Assembly (NCBI GenBank): GCA_948470335.1
Contig: CAOKOL010000002.1
Location: 62,001 to 126,000, forward strand
Reading direction: 5' to 3'
DNA from: an uncultured Lachnospiraceae bacterium
GTDB taxonomy: Bacteria; Bacillota; Clostridia; Lachnospirales; Lachnospiraceae
DNA length: 64,000 bases
The notes under the pieces were generated by a model. It was not told the origin of the DNA, ran no database searches, and worked only from the letters and a program-made list of their open reading frames with translations. Within the stretch, counting starts at the first letter, position 1, and the number at the start of each line of letters is the position of its first letter. The position numbers and the translations under genes were made by a program. Below, piece by piece: positions 54,201 to 63,513 of the stretch.

Positions 54201-55565
54201 TTACTCCCGATCAATATCGCCTTTCAAACGCCGCCCTCGTATATGGAACATCACTGAAAAAACAATTCCTGTCACCAGCCACGAAGCCACATAAATCCAT
54301 ACGATACATTCCATGCTTCCATATCGGGGCAAAACAGCCAGTATGCCCGCAATCCGAAGCAGGCAGGTGCCAAACAGTGTAATCAGCATGGGCTTTACCG
54401 TATCACCCATACTGCAGCAGGCTCCGGAAAAAGCTTCCGCCAGGGCATAAAACACGAAAAACGGCGCCATAATCTTCATATAATTGACAGACAGCGGAAT
54501 CACATCTTTCGCATCCTCTGCCGGGATAAACCAATGGCCCATGACGTCCGTGCCGAAAAACAGGACGACGCTGATTACGGCCACGCAGGCAGCGGACATC
54601 CCCGCTCCCGCCAGTACGCCCTTTTTTACGCGCCCTGCCTTTCCCGCTCCCACGTTCTGGGCCGTATAAGTGGTCAGTGCCGGAGCCATGGCATCTGCTG
54701 CCAGCCAAATCAGCATATCCAGCTTATCACAGATCCCCCAGGCCGCGATCTGATCCGTGCCCATGCGGTTTACACTTGCCTGAACGATGGAATTCGCCAC
54801 AGGGAAAAGAACCGCCTGCAGCGCCAGCGGAAATCCGGTCCTGACCATATACAGCATATGTTCTTTACAGAAGTGTATATGCCAGATCCTTTTCTGACCT
54901 CCTTCACGCTCAATGCCTGCCAGCAGCCGCAGCGTATAGGCCGCGCTGATGATCTGGGAGAAAACGGTGGCCGCCGCAGCGCCTCTGACACCCATCCGGA
55001 ACAGGCCCACCAGCAGCAGATCCCCGCCTATGTTAAGCGCGGAACAGAGCACCAGCACATATAAAGGCCGTCTGGAATCCCCGAGCGCCCGCAAAATGCC
55101 GGAAGTCATGTTGTAGAGAACCATCGCCCATATTCCGCTGAAATATACCCGTGTATAGGCGGCCGTCTGCTCATAGATCTCCTCCGGCACATCCATGATA
55201 TCCAGGAAGAAAGGTGTCAGCAGCACACCGGCCGCGGAACAGGCCGCGCCCAGTACAACCGCGGTCGTATATGCGGTCCGGATGGAACAGTGCAGGCTTT
55301 CCCTGTCCTTCGCGCCATAGTAGCGTGAAATCATAATCGTTGCGCCCGTCGACAGGCCGTTCATAAAATTCAGCGGGAATTTAAAAAGCGTATGCATGCT
55401 GTCAATAGCGGCGAGGCCGTTCTTCCCGTTAAACTGACCCACAATCACCGCATCCGCCGTCACATAAAGCTGCTGGATCAGGCTGCCTGACAAAATAGGC
55501 AGGACAAACAGCAGCAATACGAGGAAAATATTTCCTTCTGTCAGATCAAGCGTTCTTTTCTTCAT
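54201..55565 (-). CDS. MATE family efflux pump
   Basis: A 454-residue MATE antiporter, with LPILSGSLIQQLYVTADAVIVGQFNG at the N-terminus and the matching GFPLALQAVLFPVANSIVQASVNRMG in the second half. It begins 18 bp after the LysR stop, so it is likely the last gene of the cobalamin-riboswitch operon. What it exports is unknown; a metal-chelating small molecule is one possibility given the operon. Confidence 0.9.
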   Translation of the reverse strand: MKKRTLDLTEGNIFLVLLLFVLPILSGSLIQQLYVTADAVIVGQFNGKNGLAAIDSMHTLFKFPLNFMNGLSTGATIMISRYYGAKDRESLHCSIRTAYTTAVVLGAACSAAGVLLTPFFLDIMDVPEEIYEQTAAYTRVYFSGIWAMVLYNMTSGILRALGDSRRPLYVLVLCSALNIGGDLLLVGLFRMGVRGAAAATVFSQIISAAYTLRLLAGIEREGGQKRIWHIHFCKEHMLYMVRTGFPLALQAVLFPVANSIVQASVNRMGTDQIAAWGICDKLDMLIWLAADAMAPALTTYTAQNVGAGKAGRVKKGVLAGAGMSAACVAVISVVLFFGTDVMGHWFIPAEDAKDVIPLSVNYMKIMAPFFVFYALAEAFSGACCSMGDTVKPMLITLFGTCLLRIAGILAVLPRYGSMECIVWIYVASWLVTGIVFSVMFHIRGRRLKGDIDRE

Positions 55566-55583
55566 AGCCTTTTTGAAATCCCC

Positions 55584-56498
55584 TTAATTTTCTCTCAGTA
55601 TTTTTTCCAGATAAGCCACAAACTGCCTAGCTGCCGGGCTTAAATCATTCCTTTTTCTTTTTATATAGCCAAAATGGATACTTGCCTTCCCGGCGCCCAA
55701 AGGGATCGCCCACAGCTTATGCCGTTTAGACTCGCCGGGGAGCAGATTCAGGCTCACGGTACCCATATCCGTGCATTCCAGAAGGCCTTCCACCACGCCA
55801 TTGCTATTGGTACACACAACAGCCTGCGCTGCGCAGGCGGCAGGCACATTCTCATTTGGCAGGCCGGAATAAGCGCTGATCGAATAAAAATCCTCTTTGG
55901 GCTGCACCAGCTTCACCGTATGCAGAACCGATGAATCCACACTGCTGAGTCCATAAAGCGGACTGTTCTTTCCCACTAACAGGCAGGGCTCCGTTTTCTT
56001 TAGAGGAATAAATTCCAGCCTTTTATGTTCCAGTTGGCGGGAAAATCCCGCCAACTGTCTCTGAGCAATATATACAAGGCCGATTTCCGAGACATGTCGG
56101 TGCATATGCACCATAATATCTTCCACGGTCGCTTCCAGAAGCTGATACCGGATATCTCCGGCTTTTTCCATCTGACAGAACAGAACAAACAGCTCTACCA
56201 GCTTGCCGTTTGGTACGACCGAAACGCAGAGCCTCCGGCCCGGTTCTTCCTCTCTTGCCTGGTGGAGCAATTCCATTTTCCGCAGAATGCTTCTGGCCTG
56301 GGCATATACCCTTTTTCCCGCTTCCGTCAATTCCACGCCCCCCGGGGTACGGTGAAACAGTTCCACCTGCATCTCCGTCTCCAGGGCTTTTATGGTTTTG
56401 CTCACATAAGGCTGTGTCGTATAGAGTACCTCGGCCGCCTTTTTAAAGCTTCCCGTATCGGCGCTCACCACGAAAAAATGCAGCTGTTTCAGTTCCAC
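55584..56498 (-). CDS. LysR family transcriptional regulator
   Basis: A 304-residue LysR protein: N-terminal winged helix-turn-helix (LHFFVVSADTGSFKKAAEVLYTTQPYVSKTIKALE) and a periplasmic-binding-protein-like effector domain from about residue 88. The start is GTG at 56496-56498 with GGGAG just upstream. It lies 10 bp after the ABC ATPase gene, in the same direction, which is unusual for LysR regulators (normally divergent from their target) and suggests cotranscription. Confidence 0.93.
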   Translation of the reverse strand: MELKQLHFFVVSADTGSFKKAAEVLYTTQPYVSKTIKALETEMQVELFHRTPGGVELTEAGKRVYAQARSILRKMELLHQAREEEPGRRLCVSVVPNGKLVELFVLFCQMEKAGDIRYQLLEATVEDIMVHMHRHVSEIGLVYIAQRQLAGFSRQLEHKRLEFIPLKKTEPCLLVGKNSPLYGLSSVDSSVLHTVKLVQPKEDFYSISAYSGLPNENVPAACAAQAVVCTNSNGVVEGLLECTDMGTVSLNLLPGESKRHKLWAIPLGAGKASIHFGYIKRKRNDLSPAARQFVAYLEKILREN

Positions 56499-56508
56499 CT
56501 TTACTCCC

Positions 56509-57528
56509 TCACTCTATGATTCTTTGTGGATAATCCCTTTCCCGAACCTCCGGTAATGCTCTGTCATTTCTTTCGTAAAACAGATGGCAGGCCACCTCAT
56601 GCCCCTCGCCGATTATTTTCCGTTCAGGACGTTCCCGGCGGCAGATCTCCATGCATCGGCCGCACCGGGTCTGGAACGGGCATCCCGGCGGCACGTCCAG
56701 AGGACTGGGAATCTCACTGTCAATGGTTTCAATCTTCTTTGTAAAATCCATTTTTGTGTCAAACACAGCCCCTAAAAGTGCCTGGGTATACGGATGCCGC
56801 GCCTTGTCCACATCCTCCCCCGGCAGCACCTCCACGATCGTTCCCAGATACATCACGGCAATCTGATGAGCGAAAGCCTGAATCAGCCCAAGATCATGGG
56901 CAATAAAACCGATGGCGATATTCTTTTCTCTCTGCAGTTTACAGATCAGCTCGATAATCGTCTTCTGTACGGACACGTCCAGAGCACAGGTGGCCTCGTC
57001 CATCACGATCAGTTCCGGTTCCAGTGCCAGCGCTCTGGCGATGGCGATTCTCTGCCGCTGGCCGCCGGACATGTTGTGGGGATACCGGTCGGCAAAGTCG
57101 CCGGGCAGCTCCACCGCCTCCAGAAATTTACGTGCCGCGGCATCCTTTTCAGAAGCCTTCATCCGTCCGAAATTCATCAAAGGCTCACAGATAATATCCC
57201 TGATCTTCATCTTCGGATTGAAAGAACCGCCGGGATCCTGGAATACCATCTGGATATACTGTCTGGTCTGCCGCAGTTCTTCCCCTTTCAGCTTCGTCAG
57301 ATCCTTTCCCTTGAAAAGAATTTCTCCTTCGGTGGGAATGTCCAGACGGACCAGAAAACGCATAAAGGTAGATTTTCCGCAGCCGGACTCACCGATTAAC
57401 CCCAATGTTTTCCCTCTGTAAAATTTCAGGTTAATATCCTGACAGGCCACAAGCTCCCTTCCGCCGGATGCGGGAAAACGCTGTGTCACATGCCTTGCCT
57501 CCAGAATCATATCCTTTTCATCAAACAT
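56509..57528 (-). CDS. Dipeptide/nickel-type ABC transporter ATPase (DppF-like)
   Basis: A 339-residue ATPase: Walker A GESGCGKST, signature NMSGGQRQRIAIARAL, Walker B LIVMDEATCALD, and the C-terminal oligopeptide/nickel family segment with HPYTQALLGAV and cysteines GCPFQTRCGRCMEIC, a family feature. The ATG at 57526-57528 overlaps the DppD-like stop by 8 bp. It pairs with the preceding ATPase to power the permeases. Confidence 0.93.
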   Translation of the reverse strand: MFDEKDMILEARHVTQRFPASGGRELVACQDINLKFYRGKTLGLIGESGCGKSTFMRFLVRLDIPTEGEILFKGKDLTKLKGEELRQTRQYIQMVFQDPGGSFNPKMKIRDIICEPLMNFGRMKASEKDAAARKFLEAVELPGDFADRYPHNMSGGQRQRIAIARALALEPELIVMDEATCALDVSVQKTIIELICKLQREKNIAIGFIAHDLGLIQAFAHQIAVMYLGTIVEVLPGEDVDKARHPYTQALLGAVFDTKMDFTKKIETIDSEIPSPLDVPPGCPFQTRCGRCMEICRRERPERKIIGEGHEVACHLFYERNDRALPEVRERDYPQRIIE

Positions 57529-58303
57529 AACGCACACCTCCCAGAGAAGGAACCGCATCCAGAAGTTTCTGCGTGTAGTCACTGTGACCGCCGTAAAGAA
57601 TATCCTCCCTGCTGCCGCTGTCAGCGATTTCGCCGTTCTTCATCACAACGATCTGATCGGACATATAGGCGGCAACCCCCAGATTATGAGTCACCACAAT
57701 CATACTGGTTCCATAATCATCCCTAAGCTCCATCATCTGCCGCACGATCTGGGCCTGAGTCGTTACATCCAGGGCCGAGGTCGGCTCATCCGCCATCAAA
57801 AGCTTTGGCCGGAAGGTCATGGCCATGGCAATGCCCACCCGCTGCCGCATGCCGCCGGAAAGCTGAAAGGGATAGGAATTCATAATGTTATCACCGCTTG
57901 GCAGACGCATCCGCTCCAGCATGGCAATCCCCTTTTTCCATGCATCCCCTTTGCTTATCTTTTCATGAATACGAATATATTCCACAAAACCGGCCCCGAT
58001 CTTCCGGATCGGATTCAGCATGGCGCCGGAATCCTGAAAGATTATGGAGATATCCGTACCCCTGAGCCTGCGCCACTGGTCAGGCGTGTTTTTCAGCAGG
58101 GACTTTCCGTCAAACAGGATATCCCCTTCCGTCACTTTCCCGCCTCCTGCCAGCAGCCCCAGCACCGCGCGGATCACGGTGGTTTTTCCGGAGCCGGACT
58201 CCCCTACCAGGGAAGCAATTTCCCCCTCTTTCAAGTCCATACTGAAATGTTTGACCGTCGGACGATTCTGATAGGAGATTGTAATATTTTTAATTTCCAA
58301 CAT
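57521..58303 (-). CDS. Dipeptide/nickel-type ABC transporter ATPase (DppD-like)
   Basis: A 260-residue ATPase: Walker A VGESGSGKTT, signature QLSGGMRQRVGIAMAM, Walker B LLMADEPTSALD, and TTQAQIVRQMMELRDDYGTSMIVVTHNLGV. It is shorter than typical DppD and lacks the C-terminal cysteine-containing segment. AGAGGT precedes the ATG. A 115 bp gap separates it from the upstream permease gene. Confidence 0.92.
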   Translation of the reverse strand: MLEIKNITISYQNRPTVKHFSMDLKEGEIASLVGESGSGKTTVIRAVLGLLAGGGKVTEGDILFDGKSLLKNTPDQWRRLRGTDISIIFQDSGAMLNPIRKIGAGFVEYIRIHEKISKGDAWKKGIAMLERMRLPSGDNIMNSYPFQLSGGMRQRVGIAMAMTFRPKLLMADEPTSALDVTTQAQIVRQMMELRDDYGTSMIVVTHNLGVAAYMSDQIVVMKNGEIADSGSREDILYGGHSDYTQKLLDAVPSLGGVRYV

Positions 58304-58418
58304 TCAAACATACCTCTTTATCTGCAATTTTTCATCCGATCTCCCTGTACCATACGAAATGATCGGCGGGTGTCTTTTAACCGCTTACCGTTTATGATAC
58401 GGACGGACAGATGCCGCT

Positions 58419-59246
58419 TTACTCGTCTCTGACGTCCAGAACATCCCTGAGGGCATCCCCCAGCAGGTTAAATACCACCACGACGACAAAGATCGCCGCG
58501 CCGGGATAAATCATCATCCAGGGTGCGCTCTGGACAAAGGGACGGCCCTCGTTCAGCATCAGCCCCCACTCCGGCGTGGGCGCTTTCGCGCCAAACCCCA
58601 GGAAGGAAAGACCGGCCAGCTCCAGCATCATGCCGCCGATGTCGGTGGCGGCGGTAATCACCATGGTGGGAATCACATTAGGCACCATGTATTTCGTCAG
58701 AATATAAGGCGTTCTGGAGCCGGTCACCACGGCCGCCGCCACATAATCACGGTTTCTTATTTTTAAAACCAGGCTTCTCGCAAGCCGGGCATACTTTGTC
58801 CAGCTCACCAGCGACACGGCAATGACGGCATTTTTTACGCTGGCGCCCAGTATACCGGCGATGGCCATGGCGAACACCATACCCGGAAAAGACACCATCA
58901 TATCCGCGATTCGCATAATGACCGCATCCGCCCGGCCGCCAAAGTACCCCGACAAAACCCCAAGCACCGTGCCCAGGGCAAAAATAATCAGGACGACGGA
59001 GAACGCCGCAGTCAGACTGGTACGGGTTCCGTAGATCACACGGGTAAAAATATCCCGCCCCAGTTTATCCGTACCGAATATATGATCCCCGCCCGGAGGC
59101 TGCAAAGCATCTTTCAGAACGGCGGCGGCAGGATCCACGCCTCCGGTCACCACAGGGGCAAATACAGCCGCAAGGATAATCAGAACCGCAAGGAACGCGA
59201 AAAGACAGAAAGACAGGTTTTTCTTTACAAAGCTTTTGTTATTCAC
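58419..59246 (-). CDS. Dipeptide/nickel-type ABC transporter permease (DppC-like)
   Basis: A 275-residue permease with six membrane segments and the N-terminal LQPPGGDHIFGTDKLGRDIFTRVIYGTR motif of DppC/NikC proteins; the EAA loop region contains VVTGSRTPYILTKYMVPNV. The GTG start at 59244-59246 overlaps the upstream permease stop by 4 bp, with GGAGG upstream. Confidence 0.93.
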   Translation of the reverse strand: MNNKSFVKKNLSFCLFAFLAVLIILAAVFAPVVTGGVDPAAAVLKDALQPPGGDHIFGTDKLGRDIFTRVIYGTRTSLTAAFSVVLIIFALGTVLGVLSGYFGGRADAVIMRIADMMVSFPGMVFAMAIAGILGASVKNAVIAVSLVSWTKYARLARSLVLKIRNRDYVAAAVVTGSRTPYILTKYMVPNVIPTMVITAATDIGGMMLELAGLSFLGFGAKAPTPEWGLMLNEGRPFVQSAPWMMIYPGAAIFVVVVVFNLLGDALRDVLDVRDE

Positions 59247-60184
59247 CTGACGCCTCCTCTCATTCTCGGGTCAACATAGTTATAGGAAATATCCACGGCC
59301 AGATTGACCAGCATATAGATCAGGGAAATCCAAAGGACATAGCCCTGAATCAGCGGATAATCATAGGCGGTGATGGCCGCAACCGCCAGGCTGCCCATGC
59401 CGGGATAAGAAAAAATCACCTCCACCACGGCGGTGCCGCCAAGCAGAGAGCCTAAAGACAGACCCAGCATGGTAATCAGCGGCAGCAGGGAATTGGGAAA
59501 CACATTCTGCCACAGTATCCGCCACTCTTTCACGCCCCTGGCCCTTGCGCCGATCACATAATCCTGATTCAGCTCCTCCAGAATCGCCGTGCGCACCTGC
59601 CGGGTATACTTGGCCGACATGGCAAAAGCCAGCGTAACGGAGGGCAGGATCAGGCTCTTAAAATCGCCTCCCGATGAAACCACCGGCAGCAGCCGGAGCC
59701 TGACGCAGAAAATCAGCATCAAAAGCAGTCCGACCCAGAAGTTGGGCATGGACACACCGAAAAACGTAATACCACGGAGGACGTAATCCACGATGCTGTT
59801 TTTATGGGTCGCCTGAGCCATACCGATGGGAACCGCCGCAAAAAGCATCAGAAACATTGATAAAATCGACAGCTTTAGCGTGGGCCACAGACGTTCTAAA
59901 AGCAGAGCCGCCACCGGCTTGTGATAAGCGTAGGAGGTGCCAAAGTCGCCCCTTAAACAGTTTTTCAGCCAGTCAAAATACTGTATTGGCATCGGGCGGT
60001 TTAAGCCCATGGCCTCCCGGGTCTCCTGAATCATCTCCTCGTTTGGCATCATGCCCGCCGCCGCGTACATGGCGGTCACCGGATCGCCGGGCGCCAGATA
60101 GGTAATCATAAAGGTCAGAAAACTGATGCCCGCAGCCACAAGGACAATCTGGAGCAGCCGTTTTCCCAATTGTTTCGCGCTCAA
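59243..60184 (-). CDS. Dipeptide/nickel-type ABC transporter permease (DppB-like)
   Basis: A 313-residue permease of the DppB/NikB type: LQIVLVAAGISFLTFMITYLAPGDP at the N-terminus and YVIGARARGVKEWRILWQNVFPNS as the EAA loop. Six membrane segments. The start is a TTG at 60182-60184 with GGAGG 6 nt upstream. The first of the two permease genes after the substrate-binding protein. Confidence 0.93.
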   Translation of the reverse strand: MSAKQLGKRLLQIVLVAAGISFLTFMITYLAPGDPVTAMYAAAGMMPNEEMIQETREAMGLNRPMPIQYFDWLKNCLRGDFGTSYAYHKPVAALLLERLWPTLKLSILSMFLMLFAAVPIGMAQATHKNSIVDYVLRGITFFGVSMPNFWVGLLLMLIFCVRLRLLPVVSSGGDFKSLILPSVTLAFAMSAKYTRQVRTAILEELNQDYVIGARARGVKEWRILWQNVFPNSLLPLITMLGLSLGSLLGGTAVVEVIFSYPGMGSLAVAAITAYDYPLIQGYVLWISLIYMLVNLAVDISYNYVDPRMRGGVR

Positions 60185-60243
60185 GGGGATTCCTCCTAAA
60201 TCAAGATGTTATATAATACCGCAACAGTCCTGGACTATCTCCG

Positions 60244-61953
60244 TCATGAACCGGAGGAAACGGGATACATATCGGTGGTAATCCAGTAATAGTCGGCCGT
60301 ATTGATGGCAGCACCGCCCACAGTGGCGTTTCTGGAAATCATGGAACTGTTATAATATCCATGAACAACGGCCACGGCGTCATCAATTAAAATCTGCTGC
60401 ATCTTCTGCACGATCTCCCGGCGGGCATCCTCATCAAAGGTAACCGCCAGTTCGTTAAACAGCTTATCGTATTCCTCATTTTTGTATCCGCAGTAATCAG
60501 CGCCGGAGGCAGAACACCAGGCAGCCAGGTACTGGGTAGGATCACCGGTACCCACAGTCGTCCAGTTAGAGCCGTTTAAGTCAAAATCGCCGGACTGATA
60601 GCTGTCCCACTGACGGGCGGAATCAGCAATCTCCAGTTCGACGCCGATACCGACAACATTTAACTGCTGCTGGATTGCCTCGGCAAAATCATTCAGGCAG
60701 CGGTTCGGGTATGTAACATATTTCAGAACTACCTCCTGACCGTCAAGTTCCCGGATGCCGTCGCCGTTGGTATCCACGATTCCCGCGTCGTCCAGCAGCT
60801 TCTTAGCCGCCTCAGGATCAAAAGGATAAGGATCTGTCAGATTTTCATAGCCATAATCCAGGTTAGAGGGCAGTACGGAGTAACCTGCGGTATACAGACC
60901 GCCCACGGTTGTGGAACACATCGTATCGTCATCCAGTGACATCAGTATCGCTTCCCGCAGCGTTTTATTGGAAAGCAGCCTGCCTTCCGACATATTCATA
61001 TGAGCCAGGCCGGTACGGACGCCGTTCGCAATCGTAACGGTAAATTCCGGGTTTGCCTGCAGATCACGCAGATCGCTGATATTGGTCACGTTTTCAGCCA
61101 GATCAAGCTGACCGGACTGCAGCGCCATAGCCTTTGCGGTGGCATCGCCCATATACAGCAGCTCAATGGAAGAAAAAGGAACCTCTCCGCCCCAGTAATG
61201 CTCATTGGCCACCATCGTATAGCCCACTTCCTCCCGGAAATTCGTGGCAACATAAGGACCGGTGCCAATCGGTCCATGGTCATAATCAGCGGTATGTTCC
61301 ACGTCCAGAACCGCCATGGTGGGATACGCCAGATTTTTGGTAAGATCCACATAGGGGGTAACTGTTTTTACGGTTAAGCTGCCGGCGGCATTGTCCGCGG
61401 CCAGCTCGGCCTCAAATTCCAAAAATGTCTGAGGAGCGGCCGAACCGTTGGGACCTTCTTCCTTCAAACGTTCAAAACAGGCTTTCACAGCCTCGGGAGT
61501 CAGATCACAGCCGTCAGAGAACTTTACATTGTCACGGATATGGAACACCCACTCGGTATGGGCATCATTGACCGTATATTCGTCACAAAGCCAGTTGACC
61601 ACATTCATGGAATTATCAAACCGGAACAGGCACTCGCTGACGCCGTAACGGGAGGCGTTCCATCCGGTATTCGTCTCTCTGGCCGGATCAAGACCACCGG
61701 CGCCGTAATTCTGAATCCCAAAAGTCATAGTACTTTCGCCGGAGATATCCTTCTCTCCCTGATGGGGTTCCTGGTTCACCTCGCTTTCCCGGTTGGCCGC
61801 GGATGTTTCCCCGGAGGCAGCCGCAGTGGCAGCGGAAGTATCTCTGCCGGAATCCTTACCCGATCCGCCGCCGCAGCCGGCCAATGTGCCGGCCATCAGC
61901 AAAAACGACAGTATCAGAGCAGCGCGTTTCCGAATCTTTTTCATGTTCTTCAT
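60244..61953 (-). CDS. ABC transporter substrate-binding lipoprotein (SBP family 5)
   Basis: A 569-residue extracellular binding protein. Lipobox LAGC with the lipidated Cys at 27, a low-complexity Ser/Ala/Glu linker to about 70, then the SBP_bac_5 domain with VFHIRDNVKFSDGCDLTPEAVKA and GPIGTGPYVATNF. The late segment TTVGTGDPTQYLAAW resembles nickel/metal-chelate binding members (NikA-like) more than plain oligopeptide ones. Its expression should be under the cobalamin riboswitch. First gene of a seven-gene operon. Confidence 0.92.
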   Translation of the reverse strand: MKNMKKIRKRAALILSFLLMAGTLAGCGGGSGKDSGRDTSAATAAASGETSAANRESEVNQEPHQGEKDISGESTMTFGIQNYGAGGLDPARETNTGWNASRYGVSECLFRFDNSMNVVNWLCDEYTVNDAHTEWVFHIRDNVKFSDGCDLTPEAVKACFERLKEEGPNGSAAPQTFLEFEAELAADNAAGSLTVKTVTPYVDLTKNLAYPTMAVLDVEHTADYDHGPIGTGPYVATNFREEVGYTMVANEHYWGGEVPFSSIELLYMGDATAKAMALQSGQLDLAENVTNISDLRDLQANPEFTVTIANGVRTGLAHMNMSEGRLLSNKTLREAILMSLDDDTMCSTTVGGLYTAGYSVLPSNLDYGYENLTDPYPFDPEAAKKLLDDAGIVDTNGDGIRELDGQEVVLKYVTYPNRCLNDFAEAIQQQLNVVGIGVELEIADSARQWDSYQSGDFDLNGSNWTTVGTGDPTQYLAAWCSASGADYCGYKNEEYDKLFNELAVTFDEDARREIVQKMQQILIDDAVAVVHGYYNSSMISRNATVGGAAINTADYYWITTDMYPVSSGS

Positions 61954-62098
61954 CTTCCTTCATCCTTAAATTTTTCATATCCGGCCGGCCAGACAAGTCG
62001 ATACCCGCTCCGCCCTGCTGCGTGAAACCTGTCCGATGAAGCCGCCGCCCACATATTACACTTAGCGAGGTTCTTTCGAGCTTAGCGTAATAACGTAC

Positions 62099-62127
62099 AA
62101 AAAAGACCGCAACACATCGTTACGGTC
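62099..62127 (-). terminator. Expression-platform terminator of the cobalamin riboswitch
   Basis: Minus strand stem GACCGTAAC / GTTGCGGTC with a 5 nt loop (one mismatch), followed by TTTTTT. It lies between the riboswitch and the first gene, so binding of cobalamin is expected to stop transcription here. Confidence 0.85.
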
Positions 62128-62235
62128 AATCAAAGGGACACCGGTAAAACATCGTTTTCCGGACACATCATCAGGAATACTGCGCAGACAAACCGATGAG
62201 CTTTCCTATCTTCCGTAAGAATCTCAACATACAGA

Positions 62236-62393
62236 GGAATCAGCAGGTCTCCTGACTTATGTTCAACGCTTGCCGCGCCTTCCCGGAGGGTTTCACGCCC
62301 CAGTGGTCTTATGCGGCTCGCTCACAATTACAGTGACGGGATCGTCCCGGACTTGCACCGGGTTCCCTTTCAATCCATAGCGGAACTCATTCC
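62236..62393 (-). promoter_or_regulatory. Cobalamin riboswitch
   Basis: The minus-strand RNA has the conserved order for B12 riboswitches: GGGAACCCGGTGCAAGTCCGGGAC, then CACTGTAATTGTGAGCGAG, the AGACCACTGG region, GGGAAGGCG-like sequence, and the B12 box end AAGTCAGGAGACCTGC. It is followed by a separate terminator hairpin, so it should act as a transcriptional off-switch. The remaining sequence between 62128 and 62235 contains a further short stem near 62142-62163. From 62394 to 62666 I see no gene. Confidence 0.95.
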
Positions 62394-62666
62394 CACAGCA
62401 ACAACAGCCGAAATATTAACTTTTCTACAAAATAACATTTTTTTCGAGATTTGTCCATACTTTTTACCCATTCACCATATTCCAATTCATTATATACTCT
62501 GAAAAAAATTGTTCTATATTTTGAAAACCCTTAAGAAATCCGGCATCAGACACAGTCAGATACCGCAGATCAAAGAGGGTTATTCCATCTTGTTATATAT
62601 TACGGCGCCGGAAGGAATCCGAAAAGCAGATGAATAAATCCGCCTTTTGACACTTTCATCTTTCGA

Positions 62667-63485
62667 TTACACAAACCGGAACGGTATATGAAACTCCGCT
62701 TCCTTCACCAAAATCTCCGCCCTCAGCTTTTCCCGCAGATAGCCGGCCATATGAGGGATAAAAATATGCTCCAGCCCATAATGCCCGGCATCAATCACCG
62801 TCAGCCCGCAGGCGGCCGCGTCGATTCCCTCATGGTGGCCGATATCGCCGGTAATCAGCACCTGGGCTCCCGCATCAATGGCCGGTAAAATCATGGATTT
62901 TCCCGAACCCGGCGATACGGCGATCCGGTCAATCAAATCCGGTTCCCCGGAGATACAACCGTTTCCCGGCGCCGCCGGAAATACCTGGACTGCCGGCAGC
63001 CGGAACTGTTCCTTCACTATGGCGCACAGCCGCTCCAGTGTTACCGGCTCCGCCAACTGTCCCACCTTTCCGATTCCGCAGGGCGGTTCCCCCTCCTCAT
63101 TGACAGGCTCCAAAGGCATCCCGCCTTTTATCCCCAGCAGCTTCGCCGCCCGGTCCGCCATACAGCCCGGCGCGCTGTCGTAGCTGGTGTGCATGGCATA
63201 ATAGCTGATTCCATGCTCAATCATGGTTAAAATCCGATTGCCCACAAAATCTTCGTCATTCACCTTTTTTACCGGGCTGAACAGCAGCGGATGATGAGTC
63301 AGCAGCAGATTGCAGCCGCTGTCGATGGCTCCCTGAATTACCGCTTCCGTAGCGTCCAGGCCCACATAAATACCCGTGACCTCCCGATCTTTTCTCCCCA
63401 CCAAAAGCCCCACATTATCCCAGTTCATGGCCAGCTTCCTGGGAACCAGACGTTCTAGTATCTCTATAACTTCTTGTACTTTCAT
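62667..63485 (-). CDS. Nif3-like dinuclear metal center protein
   Basis: A 272-residue protein of the Nif3/DUF34 (YqfO/GTP cyclohydrolase I type 2-like) family. Metal-ligand motifs are LLLTHHPLLFS and, at the C-terminus, TGDIGHHEGIDA and IDAGHYGLEHIFIPHM. WDNVGLLVG near residue 21 is a further signature. Biochemical function is unsettled. The ATG at 63483-63485 has AAGGA upstream. In many Firmicutes it follows trmK and rpoD; here an unrelated ATPase remnant is upstream. Confidence 0.93.
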   Translation of the reverse strand: MKVQEVIEILERLVPRKLAMNWDNVGLLVGRKDREVTGIYVGLDATEAVIQGAIDSGCNLLLTHHPLLFSPVKKVNDEDFVGNRILTMIEHGISYYAMHTSYDSAPGCMADRAAKLLGIKGGMPLEPVNEEGEPPCGIGKVGQLAEPVTLERLCAIVKEQFRLPAVQVFPAAPGNGCISGEPDLIDRIAVSPGSGKSMILPAIDAGAQVLITGDIGHHEGIDAAACGLTVIDAGHYGLEHIFIPHMAGYLREKLRAEILVKEAEFHIPFRFV

Positions 63486-63513
63486 AATATTCCTTATAAA
63501 CTCCTTCCCCGCT

